Shown: positions 18,197 to 27,770, counted from the stretch's first letter. The stretch: 64,000 nucleotides of DNA from Paraglaciecola sp. L1A13 (GCF_009796745.1 NZ_CP047024.1:4898001-4962000); one strand, 5' to 3'. Program-made: numbers and translations. Notes: generated by a model from the sequence alone, not told the origin.

Positions 18197-18638
18197 AATA
18201 ATTACCTTTTAAAGTTGAGATAGAATTTGGTTTACATATGGCATTGGCTGAGGGCTCAACAAGAGCGAAGAAAGCAGCTGAAAATTGGCATTGGATTACA
18301 GATAAATGCGCTGTGATTAATCGATGAAAATTGGTTGAACTTATCAATAGGTCTAGACTAACGCTTCGGGTTAGCAAGCGCTTACTAAAATTGTCTCTTA
18401 GGCACAAAAACACAATAGAAGAGACAAGTAATAATACCGCAGATTTGACGCTGAAAATAATACTATTAATATTACAGAGCAGCGTATTAACGAGAACGTC
18501 AGACCTATCGAGTAAGCGCGCCAATGCTTGAAAAGAGTAAAACTGTGTAACGGCTGACAAGATGAACAAAGTGAACTCCAAAAGGAATGGGGCGCACTCC
18601 AGCGCCCTATGCATATTTGCTTCTTTATCTATAAGTTA
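18197..18638. other. Intergenic region between proA and ndh
   Basis: No credible gene. A 153-codon minus-strand frame covers it but overlaps the ndh start out of frame and contains the proA 3' hairpin; it was rejected. A small hairpin, CTAAC/GTTAG with a CTTCGG-like loop (18358-18374), may be in the ndh leader. The ndh promoter is expected here but no element is convincing. Confidence 0.5.
18590..18607 (-). terminator. Candidate terminator after proA
   Basis: GGGCGC (18590-18595) pairs with GCGCCC (18602-18607), 32 bases past the proA stop. The following minus-strand sequence (CATTCCTTTTGG) has only a weak U run. Confidence 0.5.
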
Positions 18639-19889
18639 TTAAGCGCGAACTTCACCGTCACCTAAAACAATAAACTTTTGAGTCGTCAGTGATTCTGCGC
18701 CCATAGGGCCATAAGCATGTAATTTACTGGTTGAAATACCAATCTCAGCACCTAAACCTAGTTCTCCACCATCTGAGAACCGTGAAGACGCATTGGCCAT
18801 GACAACAGCAGAATTTAGCGTACGAATAAAAGCTTGAGCACGGCTAAAGTCTTGCGTAGCAATGACTTCGGTGTGCCCTGAACTGTAGGTTTCAATATGC
18901 TCTATAGCCGCATCAAAATCGTCTACAATACGCACAGCGATTTCCATCGCTAAGTATTCTGCATGCCAATCATCTACTGTCGCTTTACCAGCATTCTCGA
19001 AATAACCGATACTGCGTTCACAGGCGTGCACTTTGACGTTGAACTCATCAAACAAGGCTCTAACTTTTAGCATAAATGTCGGGGCAATATCCTGATGGAC
19101 TAGCAAGGTTTCTAGAGAATTACATACTCCTGTGCGCTGAGTTTTACCATTTTTCAGTAAATTGAGAGCCTTATCTTCATCGGCAGCATCGTCCACGTAT
19201 AGATGACACACTCCCTTATAATGCTGAATAACAGGAATACGGCTGTTTTCACTAACGAAGCGAATTAATCCCTCTCCACCACGGGGAATAATTAAATCAA
19301 TATCTTGATTTAGGGTCATCAGTTCATTCATAACTGCGCGGTCAGGGTTAGGCACAACAACCACGGCAGCAGGGTCGATGCCATTTTTGTCTAAAGCGTA
19401 GCTTATACATTCGGCCAACGCCAAATTAGAGTGAATAGCTTCTTTACCTCCCCGCAATACTACTGCATTACCTGCTTTAAGACATAATGCCGCAGCGTCA
19501 ATGGTCACATTAGGTCGTGATTCGTAAATCATCGCGATAACCCCTAAAGGAATACGCATTTTGCCCACTTGAATACCACTGGGCATTTGTTGCAGGTGTT
19601 CAATGCTGCCAACGGGATCAGCTTGAGCAGCGATGTTTAATACCGCTTCAGCAATACCTTGAATGCGTTGGGGAGTTAATAGCAAACGATCCAGCATGGC
19701 GTCATCTAGGTTACTCTCATGACCTGCCGCTAAATCTTGCTTATTAGCAGTGATGATCGCATCAGTCTGCTCCAGCATGCGCTGAGCAATATCCTTTAAT
19801 AGGGTTTCTTTTTCTATAGACGATAATTTAGCCACTTGACGTGAAGCAACGCGCGCTGCTTTTGCCGCTTGAGCGATTGAAAATTCCAT
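18639..19889 (-). CDS. proA: Gamma-glutamyl phosphate reductase
   Basis: 416 residues from ATG 19889 (E. coli ProA 417); an upstream in-frame GTG is less likely. It reduces glutamyl-5-phosphate to glutamate semialdehyde with NADPH, second step of proline synthesis. Family marks: VIYESRPNVTIDAAALCLKAGNAVVLRGGKEA, the catalytic Cys in TGVCNSLETLL near residue 255, and SSRFSDGGELGLGAEIGISTSK. It follows proB by 80 bases in the same direction, so proBA is an operon in the usual order. ProB and ProA usually form a complex that channels the labile intermediate. Confidence 0.97.
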   Translation of the reverse strand: MEFSIAQAAKAARVASRQVAKLSSIEKETLLKDIAQRMLEQTDAIITANKQDLAAGHESNLDDAMLDRLLLTPQRIQGIAEAVLNIAAQADPVGSIEHLQQMPSGIQVGKMRIPLGVIAMIYESRPNVTIDAAALCLKAGNAVVLRGGKEAIHSNLALAECISYALDKNGIDPAAVVVVPNPDRAVMNELMTLNQDIDLIIPRGGEGLIRFVSENSRIPVIQHYKGVCHLYVDDAADEDKALNLLKNGKTQRTGVCNSLETLLVHQDIAPTFMLKVRALFDEFNVKVHACERSIGYFENAGKATVDDWHAEYLAMEIAVRIVDDFDAAIEHIETYSSGHTEVIATQDFSRAQAFIRTLNSAVVMANASSRFSDGGELGLGAEIGISTSKLHAYGPMGAESLTTQKFIVLGDGEVRA

Positions 19890-19969
19890 TCTGATAAGCC
19901 TTTTAAAAAACGTATTGGATCTCACCGGAAGTCTATCGCTGAACGTCAGTCGACAGATACCCAGAAACC

Positions 19970-21067
19970 TTAAAGTAAAACCATGTCATCACGATGTATA
20001 ATGACTTCACCAGATGAATAGCCAAGTAATTCGGTTATTTTATCACTGCGAAGACCTTTAATCTGTATCAATTCGCTGTTGCTGTATAAGGTTAATCCCT
20101 TAGCTATTATCTGGTCTTTATAGCGAATATCAACCGCTTCACCCGCTTTAAACGCGCCCAAAACACTGGTAATACCTGAAGGAAGAAGTGAAGCCCCTTT
20201 ACGCATCAATGCTTGCTCGGCACCATCATCAATAACCAGTGTGCCTTTCGAGCGTAAAGTATGGCGCAACCACTGCGTGCGCGCACTATCGCGATTTTTG
20301 CTTGGCACAAACAACGTTCCGGCCTGCTTACCCTGCCCAAGTTGTTTAAACACGTCAGGGTTTCGGCCATTAACTATCAGAGTTTGTATACCGCTCTTTG
20401 CACATTTTTCAGCTGCTTGAATTTTAGTGCGCATACCCCCAGTCCCAACACTAGTACCAGCACCGCCCGCTAAATCATGAATTTGTTGATCAATTTCGTG
20501 CACAGTCGGAATGAATTTCGCCTGTGGATTCTGTCTTGGATCAGCATTGTATAAACCATCAATATCCGAGCAAATAATTAACGTATCAGCTCGAGCAACC
20601 AATGCGGTATAAGCGGCAAGATTATCATTGTCACCTACTTTTAATTCGTTGATTGCTACGGTATCGTTTTCGTTTACGATTGGTAAAGCACCGTTACGCA
20701 GTAGTTCTCGCAAAGTATTTTTAATATTCACATAGCGCGTACGGTTGTGTAGATCATCGGCGGTAAGCAAAATTTGCGCACAGTCAAAATCAAACAAACG
20801 AGCCCAATTGGCCATCATGTGGGTTTGCCCAATAGCAGCCATAGCTTGCTTCTCGGCAATCGATGGATGATGCTTAAAGGCTATTTTATTACGCCCAGCG
20901 GCAACACTGCCTGAAGAGACCAAAATGACTTCTTTACCTTGCGCACGGCTGTTACATATAAATTGTGCAATGGGCAGCAGATATTGACTGCTACACCCTT
21001 TGCCATCAGGGGCTATTAGGGCACTACCGACTTTAATTACGGCCCGTTGCCACGAAAGCGATGACAT
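19970..21067 (-). CDS. proB: Glutamate 5-kinase with C-terminal PUA domain
   Basis: 365 residues (E. coli 367). It phosphorylates glutamate on the gamma-carboxylate, first and feedback-controlled step of proline synthesis. The amino-acid-kinase domain covers about 1-260 (VIKVGSALI, VSSGSVAAGR, NENDTVA, GDNDNLAA, GTGGMRTKIQAA). A PUA domain follows at about 280-360 (KGTLVIDDGAEQAL...YSSGEVIIHRDDMVLL). Proline inhibition is a family property. AGGTAGGATTTTAC precedes the ATG. It is first gene of proBA, with a 281-base gap to the divergent peptidase gene. Confidence 0.97.
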   Translation of the reverse strand: MSSLSWQRAVIKVGSALIAPDGKGCSSQYLLPIAQFICNSRAQGKEVILVSSGSVAAGRNKIAFKHHPSIAEKQAMAAIGQTHMMANWARLFDFDCAQILLTADDLHNRTRYVNIKNTLRELLRNGALPIVNENDTVAINELKVGDNDNLAAYTALVARADTLIICSDIDGLYNADPRQNPQAKFIPTVHEIDQQIHDLAGGAGTSVGTGGMRTKIQAAEKCAKSGIQTLIVNGRNPDVFKQLGQGKQAGTLFVPSKNRDSARTQWLRHTLRSKGTLVIDDGAEQALMRKGASLLPSGITSVLGAFKAGEAVDIRYKDQIIAKGLTLYSNSELIQIKGLRSDKITELLGYSSGEVIIHRDDMVLL

Positions 21068-21348
21068 GTAAAATCCTACCTAGTTAATATCCTATTAGAT
21101 TACGATAAACCCGCTTAGATACAAGCTTTAGTCGTTATAAGCTATGGTCTTTTGAATACAAAATATATCGAACGAAGTGGAGAGGGTAAAAACGTAAGTT
21201 CACCGAGCTGTACAATTTCCTTACAATCTGACGCAGAGTAAATACTCCCACAGCGAGATCTTATTGCCTATTTATAATATTATGCCGAGTAGCGCTGACA
21301 AATAATAATTAATTCAATGCAGTTCGTACTAAAATGCCAGGGAATAAG

Positions 21349-23805
21349 ATGTTTAATAAAATAATCACTACAGCGCTACTATCGCTGCTATCAATTAATG
21401 CAGCAAATGCTGCAATCGAGCAAACCAAAGGCGACTTTAAAGACAAGTTTCGCCAACTCGACGAATCGCTTCCAACACCTAACGTATATAGAAATGCGGC
21501 CGGTCAGCCAGGTCACCAATACTGGCAACAGAAAGTTGATTACAAAATTAAAGTTCATTTAAACGAAGAAAAACATCGTTTAGATGCCAGTGAATCCATT
21601 ACCTACAATAACAACTCTCCAGATACACTTAAGTATTTGTGGCTACAATTAGATCAAAATAAATTCAGAAATGACTCTATGTCAGCCATGACGACGACTT
21701 TTGGTGGCATTGGTGCACGTGGCCCCGCAACTCAAGGCGCGAGTGGCAGTAAACCCGCTCAATTAAGTTTAGCTGCTCTTCGTCGCGATCAATTTGTTGC
21801 TGATCATGAGTTAGGCTATGACATACAGAAGGTCGTTGATAAATCAGGCAACAAGCTTCATCACGTCATTGTAGGTACGAATATGCGGATTGATTTAGCC
21901 AAGCCATTAACGCCTGGTCAGTCAGTAGAATTTGCTATCGATTACGCATATAACATCGTTGAAGAAGATGCCGTTTCTGCCCGTTCGGGTTATGAGCACT
22001 TTCCGGATGATGAGCGTGAAGGTGGCAACGATATTTTCTTGCTAGCACAATGGTTCCCACGCTTGCACGCTTATACCGATTACGAAGCTTGGACTAACAA
22101 AGAGTTTATTGGTCGTGGTGAGTTTACTTTAGAGTTCGGTAACTACGATGTTGAAATGACGGTACCCGCGGATCATATTGTTAGTTCAACAGGTGAGCTA
22201 CAGAATCCGAAGCAAGTACTTACTTCTACTCAGCGTAAACGCTTAAAAGAAGCAGAAAACGCCAAACGTCCTGTATTTGTAGTAACCGCCGACGAAGCAT
22301 TAGATAACGAAATAGAAGCGACTAACAAAGAAAAGACTTGGAAGTTCAGTGCCAAAAATGTGCGAGACTTTGCTTGGGCTTCATCACGTAAATTTATGTG
22401 GGATGCCAAAGGTCATAAGCAAAAAGGGGCGAACCAAGACTTGGTTATGGCTATGTCGTTCTACCCGAAAGAAGGTGGGGACTTATGGAAAAAGTATTCT
22501 ACCGAGTCGGTAGTACATACCCTAGACGTATATTCTCGCTTCTCGTTCGACTATCCATACCCTACTGCCCAATCAGTTAATGGCCCAGTTGGCGGTATGG
22601 AATATCCCATGATTTCGTTTAATGGTCCTCGTACTGAATTACAAGACGATGGTAGTCGTACCTATTCTCAAGCAGAAAAACGTTTCTTGATTGGTGTCGT
22701 TATTCACGAGGTTGGGCATAACTATTTCCCCATGATCGTTAACTCGGATGAGCGTCAATGGTCTTGGATGGATGAAGGCTTAAACAGCTTCTTAGACGGC
22801 GTTGCCGGCCGTGAATGGGATCCAACTATTCCTTGGGGTGTTGAGCCTCGTGACGTTGTAGGCTACATGAAGTCGTCGTCACAGGTGCCTGTCATGACCC
22901 AATCTGACAGTGTTTTACATCTTGGTCCAAATGCCTATACCAAACCAGCAGTTGCACTTAATATTTTGCGCGAAACCATCTTGGGTCGTGAGTTATTTGA
23001 CTTTGCCTTTAAAGAATATGCCCAGCGCTGGATGTTTAAACGCCCCACCCCGTCTGACTTTTTCCGTACGATGGAAGAAGCCAGTGGTGTCGATTTAGAT
23101 TGGTTCTGGCGTGGTTGGTTTTACACAACAGATCATGTTGATATCTCTTTAGATAAGATTTCTAAACTTCGCTTAGACACGAAAAACCCCGATATTGACT
23201 TTGATCGCCAGCGCCAAGAAGAGTTAGACAAGCCATTGTCATTAACTGAGGAGCGCAATAAAGCTGAAGGCAAAGAATTATGGGTGAATCGCTTCTCTGA
23301 TATCACTGACTTCTATGACGAAAACGACCGCTTCACCGTGACCAACAAAGAGCGTAATAAATACAACAAATTCTTGAAAGACCTAGAACCTTGGGAACGC
23401 ACTGTATTTGAACGCGCAGTTAAAGAAGATAAGAACTACTATGTTCTTGATTTTTCAAATAAAGGCGGTCTAGTCATGCCGATTATATTGCAGCTAACAT
23501 TTGCAGATGGTAGTACGCAAAACCAATATATTCCTGCTGAAATATGGCGTCGTACCCCCAAAGCCGTTAGCAAATTAATCGTGACCGATAAAGACCAGGA
23601 ATTGGTCAGTGTATCAGTTGATCCTCGCTGGGAAACGGCTGATGTTGACGTTAGCAATAACGATTATCCACGTAAGATCATTCCATCGCGCATCGAAGCT
23701 TATAAAGCGAAGAAGAGCACTAAGAAGGTCTCTCGAGATATTATGCAAGACATCAAAACTGAGATAAAAAGCTCAGATGATGACGAAGATGAGAACAACG
23801 ACTAG
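21349..23805 (+). CDS. Exported M1-family metallopeptidase
   Basis: 818 residues from ATG 21349 (AGGG six bases upstream); an in-frame ATG at 21334 is possible. A signal peptide ends near INAANA. The M1 site is clear: exopeptidase-type motif GGMEYP near residue 415, zinc motif HEVGH at 453-457 and the third ligand Glu 19 residues on in WMDEGLN. An N-terminal beta-saddle domain precedes it (HRLDASESITYNNNSPDTLKYLWLQLDQNKF). The C-terminal 200 residues are highly charged, ending in an acidic tail (SSDDDEDENND). It probably acts in the periplasm or outside the cell on peptides. The DUF6702 gene starts 2 bases after the stop, so the two are cotranscribed. Confidence 0.92.
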   Translation: MFNKIITTALLSLLSINAANAAIEQTKGDFKDKFRQLDESLPTPNVYRNAAGQPGHQYWQQKVDYKIKVHLNEEKHRLDASESITYNNNSPDTLKYLWLQLDQNKFRNDSMSAMTTTFGGIGARGPATQGASGSKPAQLSLAALRRDQFVADHELGYDIQKVVDKSGNKLHHVIVGTNMRIDLAKPLTPGQSVEFAIDYAYNIVEEDAVSARSGYEHFPDDEREGGNDIFLLAQWFPRLHAYTDYEAWTNKEFIGRGEFTLEFGNYDVEMTVPADHIVSSTGELQNPKQVLTSTQRKRLKEAENAKRPVFVVTADEALDNEIEATNKEKTWKFSAKNVRDFAWASSRKFMWDAKGHKQKGANQDLVMAMSFYPKEGGDLWKKYSTESVVHTLDVYSRFSFDYPYPTAQSVNGPVGGMEYPMISFNGPRTELQDDGSRTYSQAEKRFLIGVVIHEVGHNYFPMIVNSDERQWSWMDEGLNSFLDGVAGREWDPTIPWGVEPRDVVGYMKSSSQVPVMTQSDSVLHLGPNAYTKPAVALNILRETILGRELFDFAFKEYAQRWMFKRPTPSDFFRTMEEASGVDLDWFWRGWFYTTDHVDISLDKISKLRLDTKNPDIDFDRQRQEELDKPLSLTEERNKAEGKELWVNRFSDITDFYDENDRFTVTNKERNKYNKFLKDLEPWERTVFERAVKEDKNYYVLDFSNKGGLVMPIILQLTFADGSTQNQYIPAEIWRRTPKAVSKLIVTDKDQELVSVSVDPRWETADVDVSNNDYPRKIIPSRIEAYKAKKSTKKVSRDIMQDIKTEIKSSDDDEDENND

Positions 23806-23807
23806 GC

Positions 23808-24317
23808 ATGATTAATTTTATGACCCGTGCTTTTGCTGGCTTGCTGCTTTTATTAGTCGCAAGCTCAGCGTTTTCTCATCAACAGAAAACCGCTATCAGT
23901 ACAGTACTTTTTAATCCCCGCACTGAAAATATAGAAGTTATGCATAGGTTTAACCTGCATGACGCCGAACATGCAGTACGGCATATTTTTGGCAAAAACG
24001 CCGATATCATCGATTCAGCGAAAACTCAGCAGCAATTTAGTGATTACGTCAGTGAACGTTTCACAATGGCCAGAGAAGATGGACAGCCCATTGCATTAAA
24101 AACGGCAGGATTCGAAGTAGACGGTAATTTTTTCTGGGTTTATCAGGAAACAAAACAACCTGCTAAACTCGATAATTTAGTGATCAGTCATAACGCCCTA
24201 CGAGATTTATGGCCAAGCCAAATTAACACCATCAATGTGGAAGGTAAGGGTGATATTCAAACCCTGACTTTTAGGGATTCAATAGAGCTATTAAAAGTCG
24301 AATTTGAACATCATTAA
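23808..24317 (+). CDS. Exported DUF6702-type protein
   Basis: 169 residues with an N-terminal signal peptide (about 1-24, ending SAFSHQ). The mature part has the DUF6702 pattern: KTAISTVLFNPRTENIEVMHRFNLHDAEHA near the start, FEVDGNFFWVYQE, and NLVISHNALRDLWPSQINTINVE near the end. The family is predicted to be a periplasmic beta-sandwich of unknown function. It begins 2 bases after the M1 peptidase stop and is followed by a terminator, so it is the second gene of a two-gene unit. It may be an accessory factor of the peptidase; this is inferred from linkage only. Either ATG 23808 or 23820 could be the start. Confidence 0.82.
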   Translation: MINFMTRAFAGLLLLLVASSAFSHQQKTAISTVLFNPRTENIEVMHRFNLHDAEHAVRHIFGKNADIIDSAKTQQQFSDYVSERFTMAREDGQPIALKTAGFEVDGNFFWVYQETKQPAKLDNLVISHNALRDLWPSQINTINVEGKGDIQTLTFRDSIELLKVEFEHH

Positions 24318-24334
24318 GGTAAATTAATTGTTAG

Positions 24335-24364
24335 ATGCTCGGCTATTACAGGTCGAGCATTTTT
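24335..24364 (+). terminator. Terminator after the M1/DUF6702 pair
   Basis: ATGCTCG (24335-24341) pairs with CGAGCAT (24354-24360), followed by a short T run. Confidence 0.8.
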
Positions 24365-24431
24365 ATTTCTATTCTGCGCTGATTTCCCAATGTATGCTAT
24401 TGGCCGCTGAACGAATAACGACGAGACTTTA

Positions 24432-25556
24432 ATGCACCCATTCCCCGAAGATGCTCCACTAAAAGCCAAGCGAACAGAGCCAGTTTTGTGGCTGTTAGCA
24501 CTTGGTGTGTTATACACTTTGTACTTCGCACAGACATTATTACTGCCAGTGGTCGTGACGTCGCTTATTGCACTTATGCTCAGCCCTTTGGTCGGTGCGT
24601 TACAGCGTGCTCATGTGCCACGCACAATTTCTGCATTTTTATTGGTCAGTACCTTAATCGCACCTTTTACTTTTTTAGCCAGCGAATTAGCTGAACCAGC
24701 CCAAAAATGGGCCAAGCTTGTACCTGAATTAACCCAGCATCTTACAGAACAGATTGATTCGTTAAGTGATGCAATGGACGGCAAAAATAAACCCACTGAA
24801 GTGCAAACTAAAGATAACGAAAGCTTTAGTTTTTTCGGATTATTCGACGAAAAACCTTCCGTAGCGAAAGCCGAACCTAGTGCAGAAAACACCGTAACGC
24901 AGCGTATCAAGCAAGGAGGTATGGAATTGATGATATCCATGCTTGCCACTACCCCTATGATTTTAGCGCAACTGGCGACAGGCATTATATTAACACTATT
25001 TCTACTCATTTTTGGCCCCTCCTTATTCGAGGCGTTTATTCAATACTTCCCAAAAATTACTGACAAAGGGCAGGTCCGTAACTTAGTTGCTACAATTCAA
25101 AAAGAACTGTCTCGTTATATTGTCACCGTAAGTATTATCAATGCTGGACTTGGATTGAGTACCGCGTTAACCCTATATTTCATCGGAATCGAAGATGCAT
25201 TATTATGGGGCGTCTTGGCAGGTATGCTCAACTTTATTCCTTATGTGGGTTCTTTAATTGGTGCCACAATATTGACTTTAGCTGGCTTAGTTCAATTTGG
25301 TGTACAGCTCACGGCACTAATACCACCAGGCGTTTATTTTTTATTAAATTTAGTTGAGTCCCAGTTCATTACGCCCACAGTGCTAGGCCGCAATATGCAG
25401 TTAAATCCACTTATAGTGGTATTGTGGTTATTGGTTTGGGGTTGGTTGTGGGGCGCAGTAGGTGTGTTATTAGCGGTACCACTTTTGGTGTGTATTAAAC
25501 TGGCATTAGATCAGCTCAATATATGGACTCATTGGTTAAAAATTATTGAAGCTTAA
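24432..25556 (+). CDS. AI-2E family transporter (PerM/YdiK type)
   Basis: 374 residues with about eight hydrophobic segments: two near the start (LLALGVLYTLYFAQTLLLPVVVTSLIALMLSPLV), a soluble section about 90-165 rich in Lys and Glu, then a C-terminal membrane core with LLWGVLAGMLNFIPYVGSLIG and ESQFITPTVLGRNMQLNPLIVVLWLLVWGWLWGAVGVLLAVPLL, the hallmark of the family. Members export AI-2 in some bacteria or act as ion antiporters in others, so the transported compound is unknown. It stands alone, after the preceding terminator and before an FNR-box region. Confidence 0.9.
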   Translation: MHPFPEDAPLKAKRTEPVLWLLALGVLYTLYFAQTLLLPVVVTSLIALMLSPLVGALQRAHVPRTISAFLLVSTLIAPFTFLASELAEPAQKWAKLVPELTQHLTEQIDSLSDAMDGKNKPTEVQTKDNESFSFFGLFDEKPSVAKAEPSAENTVTQRIKQGGMELMISMLATTPMILAQLATGIILTLFLLIFGPSLFEAFIQYFPKITDKGQVRNLVATIQKELSRYIVTVSIINAGLGLSTALTLYFIGIEDALLWGVLAGMLNFIPYVGSLIGATILTLAGLVQFGVQLTALIPPGVYFLLNLVESQFITPTVLGRNMQLNPLIVVLWLLVWGWLWGAVGVLLAVPLLVCIKLALDQLNIWTHWLKIIEA

Positions 25557-25612
25557 CGTTATTTGATGAAGGGCGTATGGCAAATCCAAACCAGCCTACA
25601 TAGACTTAATTA

Positions 25613-25626
25613 TTGATGTAGATCAA
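25613..25626. promoter_or_regulatory. FNR-type binding site, perfect consensus
   Basis: TTGAT-GTAG-ATCAA matches TTGATnnnnATCAA at all ten fixed positions. It lies 61 bases before the start of the 40-residue microprotein gene, a distance that allows class II activation around -41.5. The bound protein would be FNR/EtrA; CRP is less likely because its half-site is TGTGA. Confidence 0.75.
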
Positions 25627-25686
25627 TTTTTACATAGTGATTTTCGCTAGCATAGTTGTAACAAACTAACTCAGAGGAAATCGATC

Positions 25687-25809
25687 ATGATGGCACTTAT
25701 ATTAAGCGACCCAGTTGCTTGGGGCTCAATTTTAGGCATTATTACTATCGTCGCATTATGTTGTTATTACGCTTATTTGTTTGTACACAACACCATTGAA
25801 AACCGTTAG
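25687..25809 (+). CDS. Single-pass membrane microprotein, 40 aa, behind an FNR box
   Basis: ATG 25687 (or the next codon, also ATG) with AGAGGAAA at the correct distance opens a 40-codon frame ending at 25809. The peptide has a short polar start with Ser-Asp-Pro-Val, one hydrophobic helix of about 20 residues (GSILGIITIVALCCYYAYLF) and a polar end VHNTIENR. The SDPV-plus-helix layout resembles the small DUF3149 membrane proteins; this is a resemblance, not a firm match. The perfect FNR site upstream suggests induction at low oxygen, so it may assist a respiratory complex. It ends 15 bases from the convergent DUF6482-type gene. Confidence 0.7.
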   Translation: MMALILSDPVAWGSILGIITIVALCCYYAYLFVHNTIENR

Positions 25810-25824
25810 TTCAGTGGTGGTTTG

Positions 25825-26133
25825 TTACACGCTAGAACGAATTGAGAATGGCAAGACCATACTATTATTAGATTGAGGATTGCCAATCATTTCATCAAAT
25901 GGACTGTGATGAATAAGCTCTGCTCTGGCAACATTACATCTACTTAATATGGCACGTACTTGTTCAAGGCTCCTAAACGCTTTGGGTCGTTGGGTTGATT
26001 TTTCATATACCACTCCCTGTTTACCTGCAATGGTTAAGCGTAGGATGTAAATGCTCATTTCGTGTGATTCCACGCTAGCTATGTCAATGTTAGGTTCAGT
26101 TGCCAATACATCTTGCAGCATATATATGATCAT
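25825..26133 (-). CDS. DUF6482-type small cytosolic protein
   Basis: 102 residues, no signal peptide. The order of conserved features fits DUF6482: a strand-rich first half (SVESHEMSIYILRLTIAGKQGVVYEKS), FRSLEQVRAILSRCNVARAELIHHSPFDEMIG in the second half. Family function is unknown. AAGGGG six bases before ATG 26133 supports the start. It is divergent from nothing close and sits 89 bases before the sterol-desaturase-type gene, which runs in the same direction, so it may be the distal gene of that transcript. Confidence 0.75.
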   Translation of the reverse strand: MIIYMLQDVLATEPNIDIASVESHEMSIYILRLTIAGKQGVVYEKSTQRPKAFRSLEQVRAILSRCNVARAELIHHSPFDEMIGNPQSNNSMVLPFSIRSSV

Positions 26134-26221
26134 TTTAACCCCTTAAATGTCGCCTGATTTATTGGCATAAATCAGAAGTGATACATCTGTAATATGCCTA
26201 CCTATTTAACAGCGTGTTAGA

Positions 26222-27460
26222 TCAGCTTGTAGGCACGAAATTCGCTTTTTCATTTGATAATTCGTTATGCTCTTTTTTCAATGACCGCCACATTATCGCA
26301 CTCAATATAGTAAAAATTGTGAGAGTTATTGTTAACCACCCTGGAATAGGTTGGGTAATCACGACTGTCGTCAATAATAAGTACTTAGCTATTTCTAACC
26401 ACCAGCCTATCAATTTCAAGGCTAAAATTTCCCCAACCGATACACTGGCGCCTATTACCCAAGCAATAATCAGCAATTGTTGATTTAACGCCAAATTAGT
26501 GATGTTGAGTAAAAAGAGTAACCCAACAAGTGTCGTTAAGGTATGTTGCAATAAACTGTATAGTTTACGCAACGTTGTTAAGGGTATTTCAAACTTTTCA
26601 AAACGCGTTAAATCTACACGACTAAGTGGATAATTTCGTTCCATATCAGCTGGACGCCAACCTGTTCTACCAAACCAAACTCTAAGCTTGTCTGCCCATC
26701 GCTGTGTACGCCAGCTGTCTTTTATAAGTTGTTGATACACGTGCGTATTGGCAAATATAGGATTCCAGCTGTGCAATGCTTTACGAATTCCAAAAATAGG
26801 CCGCTCGTTGTCTAGCTCCTCTTGGAATGAGCCAAACAGACGATCCCAAATAATAAACACGCCGCCATAATTACGATCAATATAAATTTGATTTTGTGCG
26901 TGATGCGCTCGATGGTTTGACGGAGTCACAAAGACCAACTCTAACCAACCAAGTTTGCCGATGTGCTGTGTATGCACCCAAAATTGATAGATGAGATTAA
27001 GCGATCCCACCGTTAATAAAAGTAAAGGATCTATGCCTAAAACGGCTAAAGGAAGATAAAAAATCCAACTTAAAAAACTACCACTGGTCTGGCGCAAAGC
27101 AGTCGTCAGGTTATACTCTTCACTCGAATGGTGCACCACATGAGCAGCCCACAAGATACTCATTTCATGTCCGAATCGATGATTCCAGTAATAACAAAAG
27201 TCATATAATATAAAAGCAACGAGCCCCAACCAGATGTTTTCACCAAGAGAAAACAGTCCAAAATTATCATACAAAGTGATGTACAGGGCAAAGGGAACCA
27301 ATGCCTTTAGGAGCCCAACCATACGACTTAACACGCCAGCAGTAAGGCTATTAATGGCATCGTTGGTACGATAGTAATCAGTTTTTCGAACGTATTCGGC
27401 AACTAATTCCATTGCGATGAGCAAAAAGAAGAATGGGATCGCGTAGATAATATAACTCAT
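26222..27460 (-). CDS. Sterol desaturase/fatty acid hydroxylase family membrane enzyme
   Basis: 412 residues. A di-iron membrane oxygenase with the full histidine set: His94-x3-His98 (HRFGH), His107/110/111 (HVVHH), His163/His166 (HTQH), His183/186/187 (HRAHH). Hydrophobic segments surround the boxes and three more helices follow at about 310-395, an extension shared with alkylglycerol-monooxygenase-like members. It probably hydroxylates or desaturates a lipid in the inner membrane; the substrate is not evident. There is no adjacent desaturase or electron-donor gene. Confidence 0.88.
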   Translation of the reverse strand: MSYIIYAIPFFFLLIAMELVAEYVRKTDYYRTNDAINSLTAGVLSRMVGLLKALVPFALYITLYDNFGLFSLGENIWLGLVAFILYDFCYYWNHRFGHEMSILWAAHVVHHSSEEYNLTTALRQTSGSFLSWIFYLPLAVLGIDPLLLLTVGSLNLIYQFWVHTQHIGKLGWLELVFVTPSNHRAHHAQNQIYIDRNYGGVFIIWDRLFGSFQEELDNERPIFGIRKALHSWNPIFANTHVYQQLIKDSWRTQRWADKLRVWFGRTGWRPADMERNYPLSRVDLTRFEKFEIPLTTLRKLYSLLQHTLTTLVGLLFLLNITNLALNQQLLIIAWVIGASVSVGEILALKLIGWWLEIAKYLLLTTVVITQPIPGWLTITLTIFTILSAIMWRSLKKEHNELSNEKANFVPTS

Positions 27461-27770
27461 TGAACTAAAACCTTAATCAAACAAAATATGGCAATTAACT
27501 AAGATAAATTAAGATGCCCGCCCCTCTCTGGCAACATATTATTAACATTTATTATATATTCATACATTCCTTGTATACTTCGATTGAATTTTGCGGCAGC
27601 CTGATTGTCCAAATATTTTTGTGATTCTGAGGGAGAAAACCCTCTTGATAGATTGATCTTTTATCACAACACTATAAGTTACTACCTATTAGTTAAAAAT
27701 TTTGATGCATTAAACTTGTGTCTAGACATCCATATTTTCAGGCCTAGTTATTGCCCCTTAAGGAGTTTTT
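27461..27770. other. Divergent promoter region with a small hairpin
   Basis: 310 bases between the desaturase-type gene (minus) and the DUF3014 gene (plus). Both promoters should lie here. A short GC-rich hairpin (GAGGG 27629-27633 with CCCTC 27640-27644) is the only structure seen; no regulator site is clear. Confidence 0.4.

Noticed and set aside
18153..18614. 153-codon minus-strand frame filling the proA-ndh gap
   Set aside because: It overlaps the ndh start by 44 bases out of frame, includes the candidate proA terminator, has no family features and an odd composition of Leu and Ser without membrane-protein order.
25613..25626. CRP site instead of FNR site
   Set aside because: The half-sites are TTGAT/ATCAA; a CRP site would need TGTGA/TCACA.
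26214..26483. Plus-strand frame at the end of the desaturase-type gene
   Set aside because: Antisense shadow of membrane helices of the real gene.
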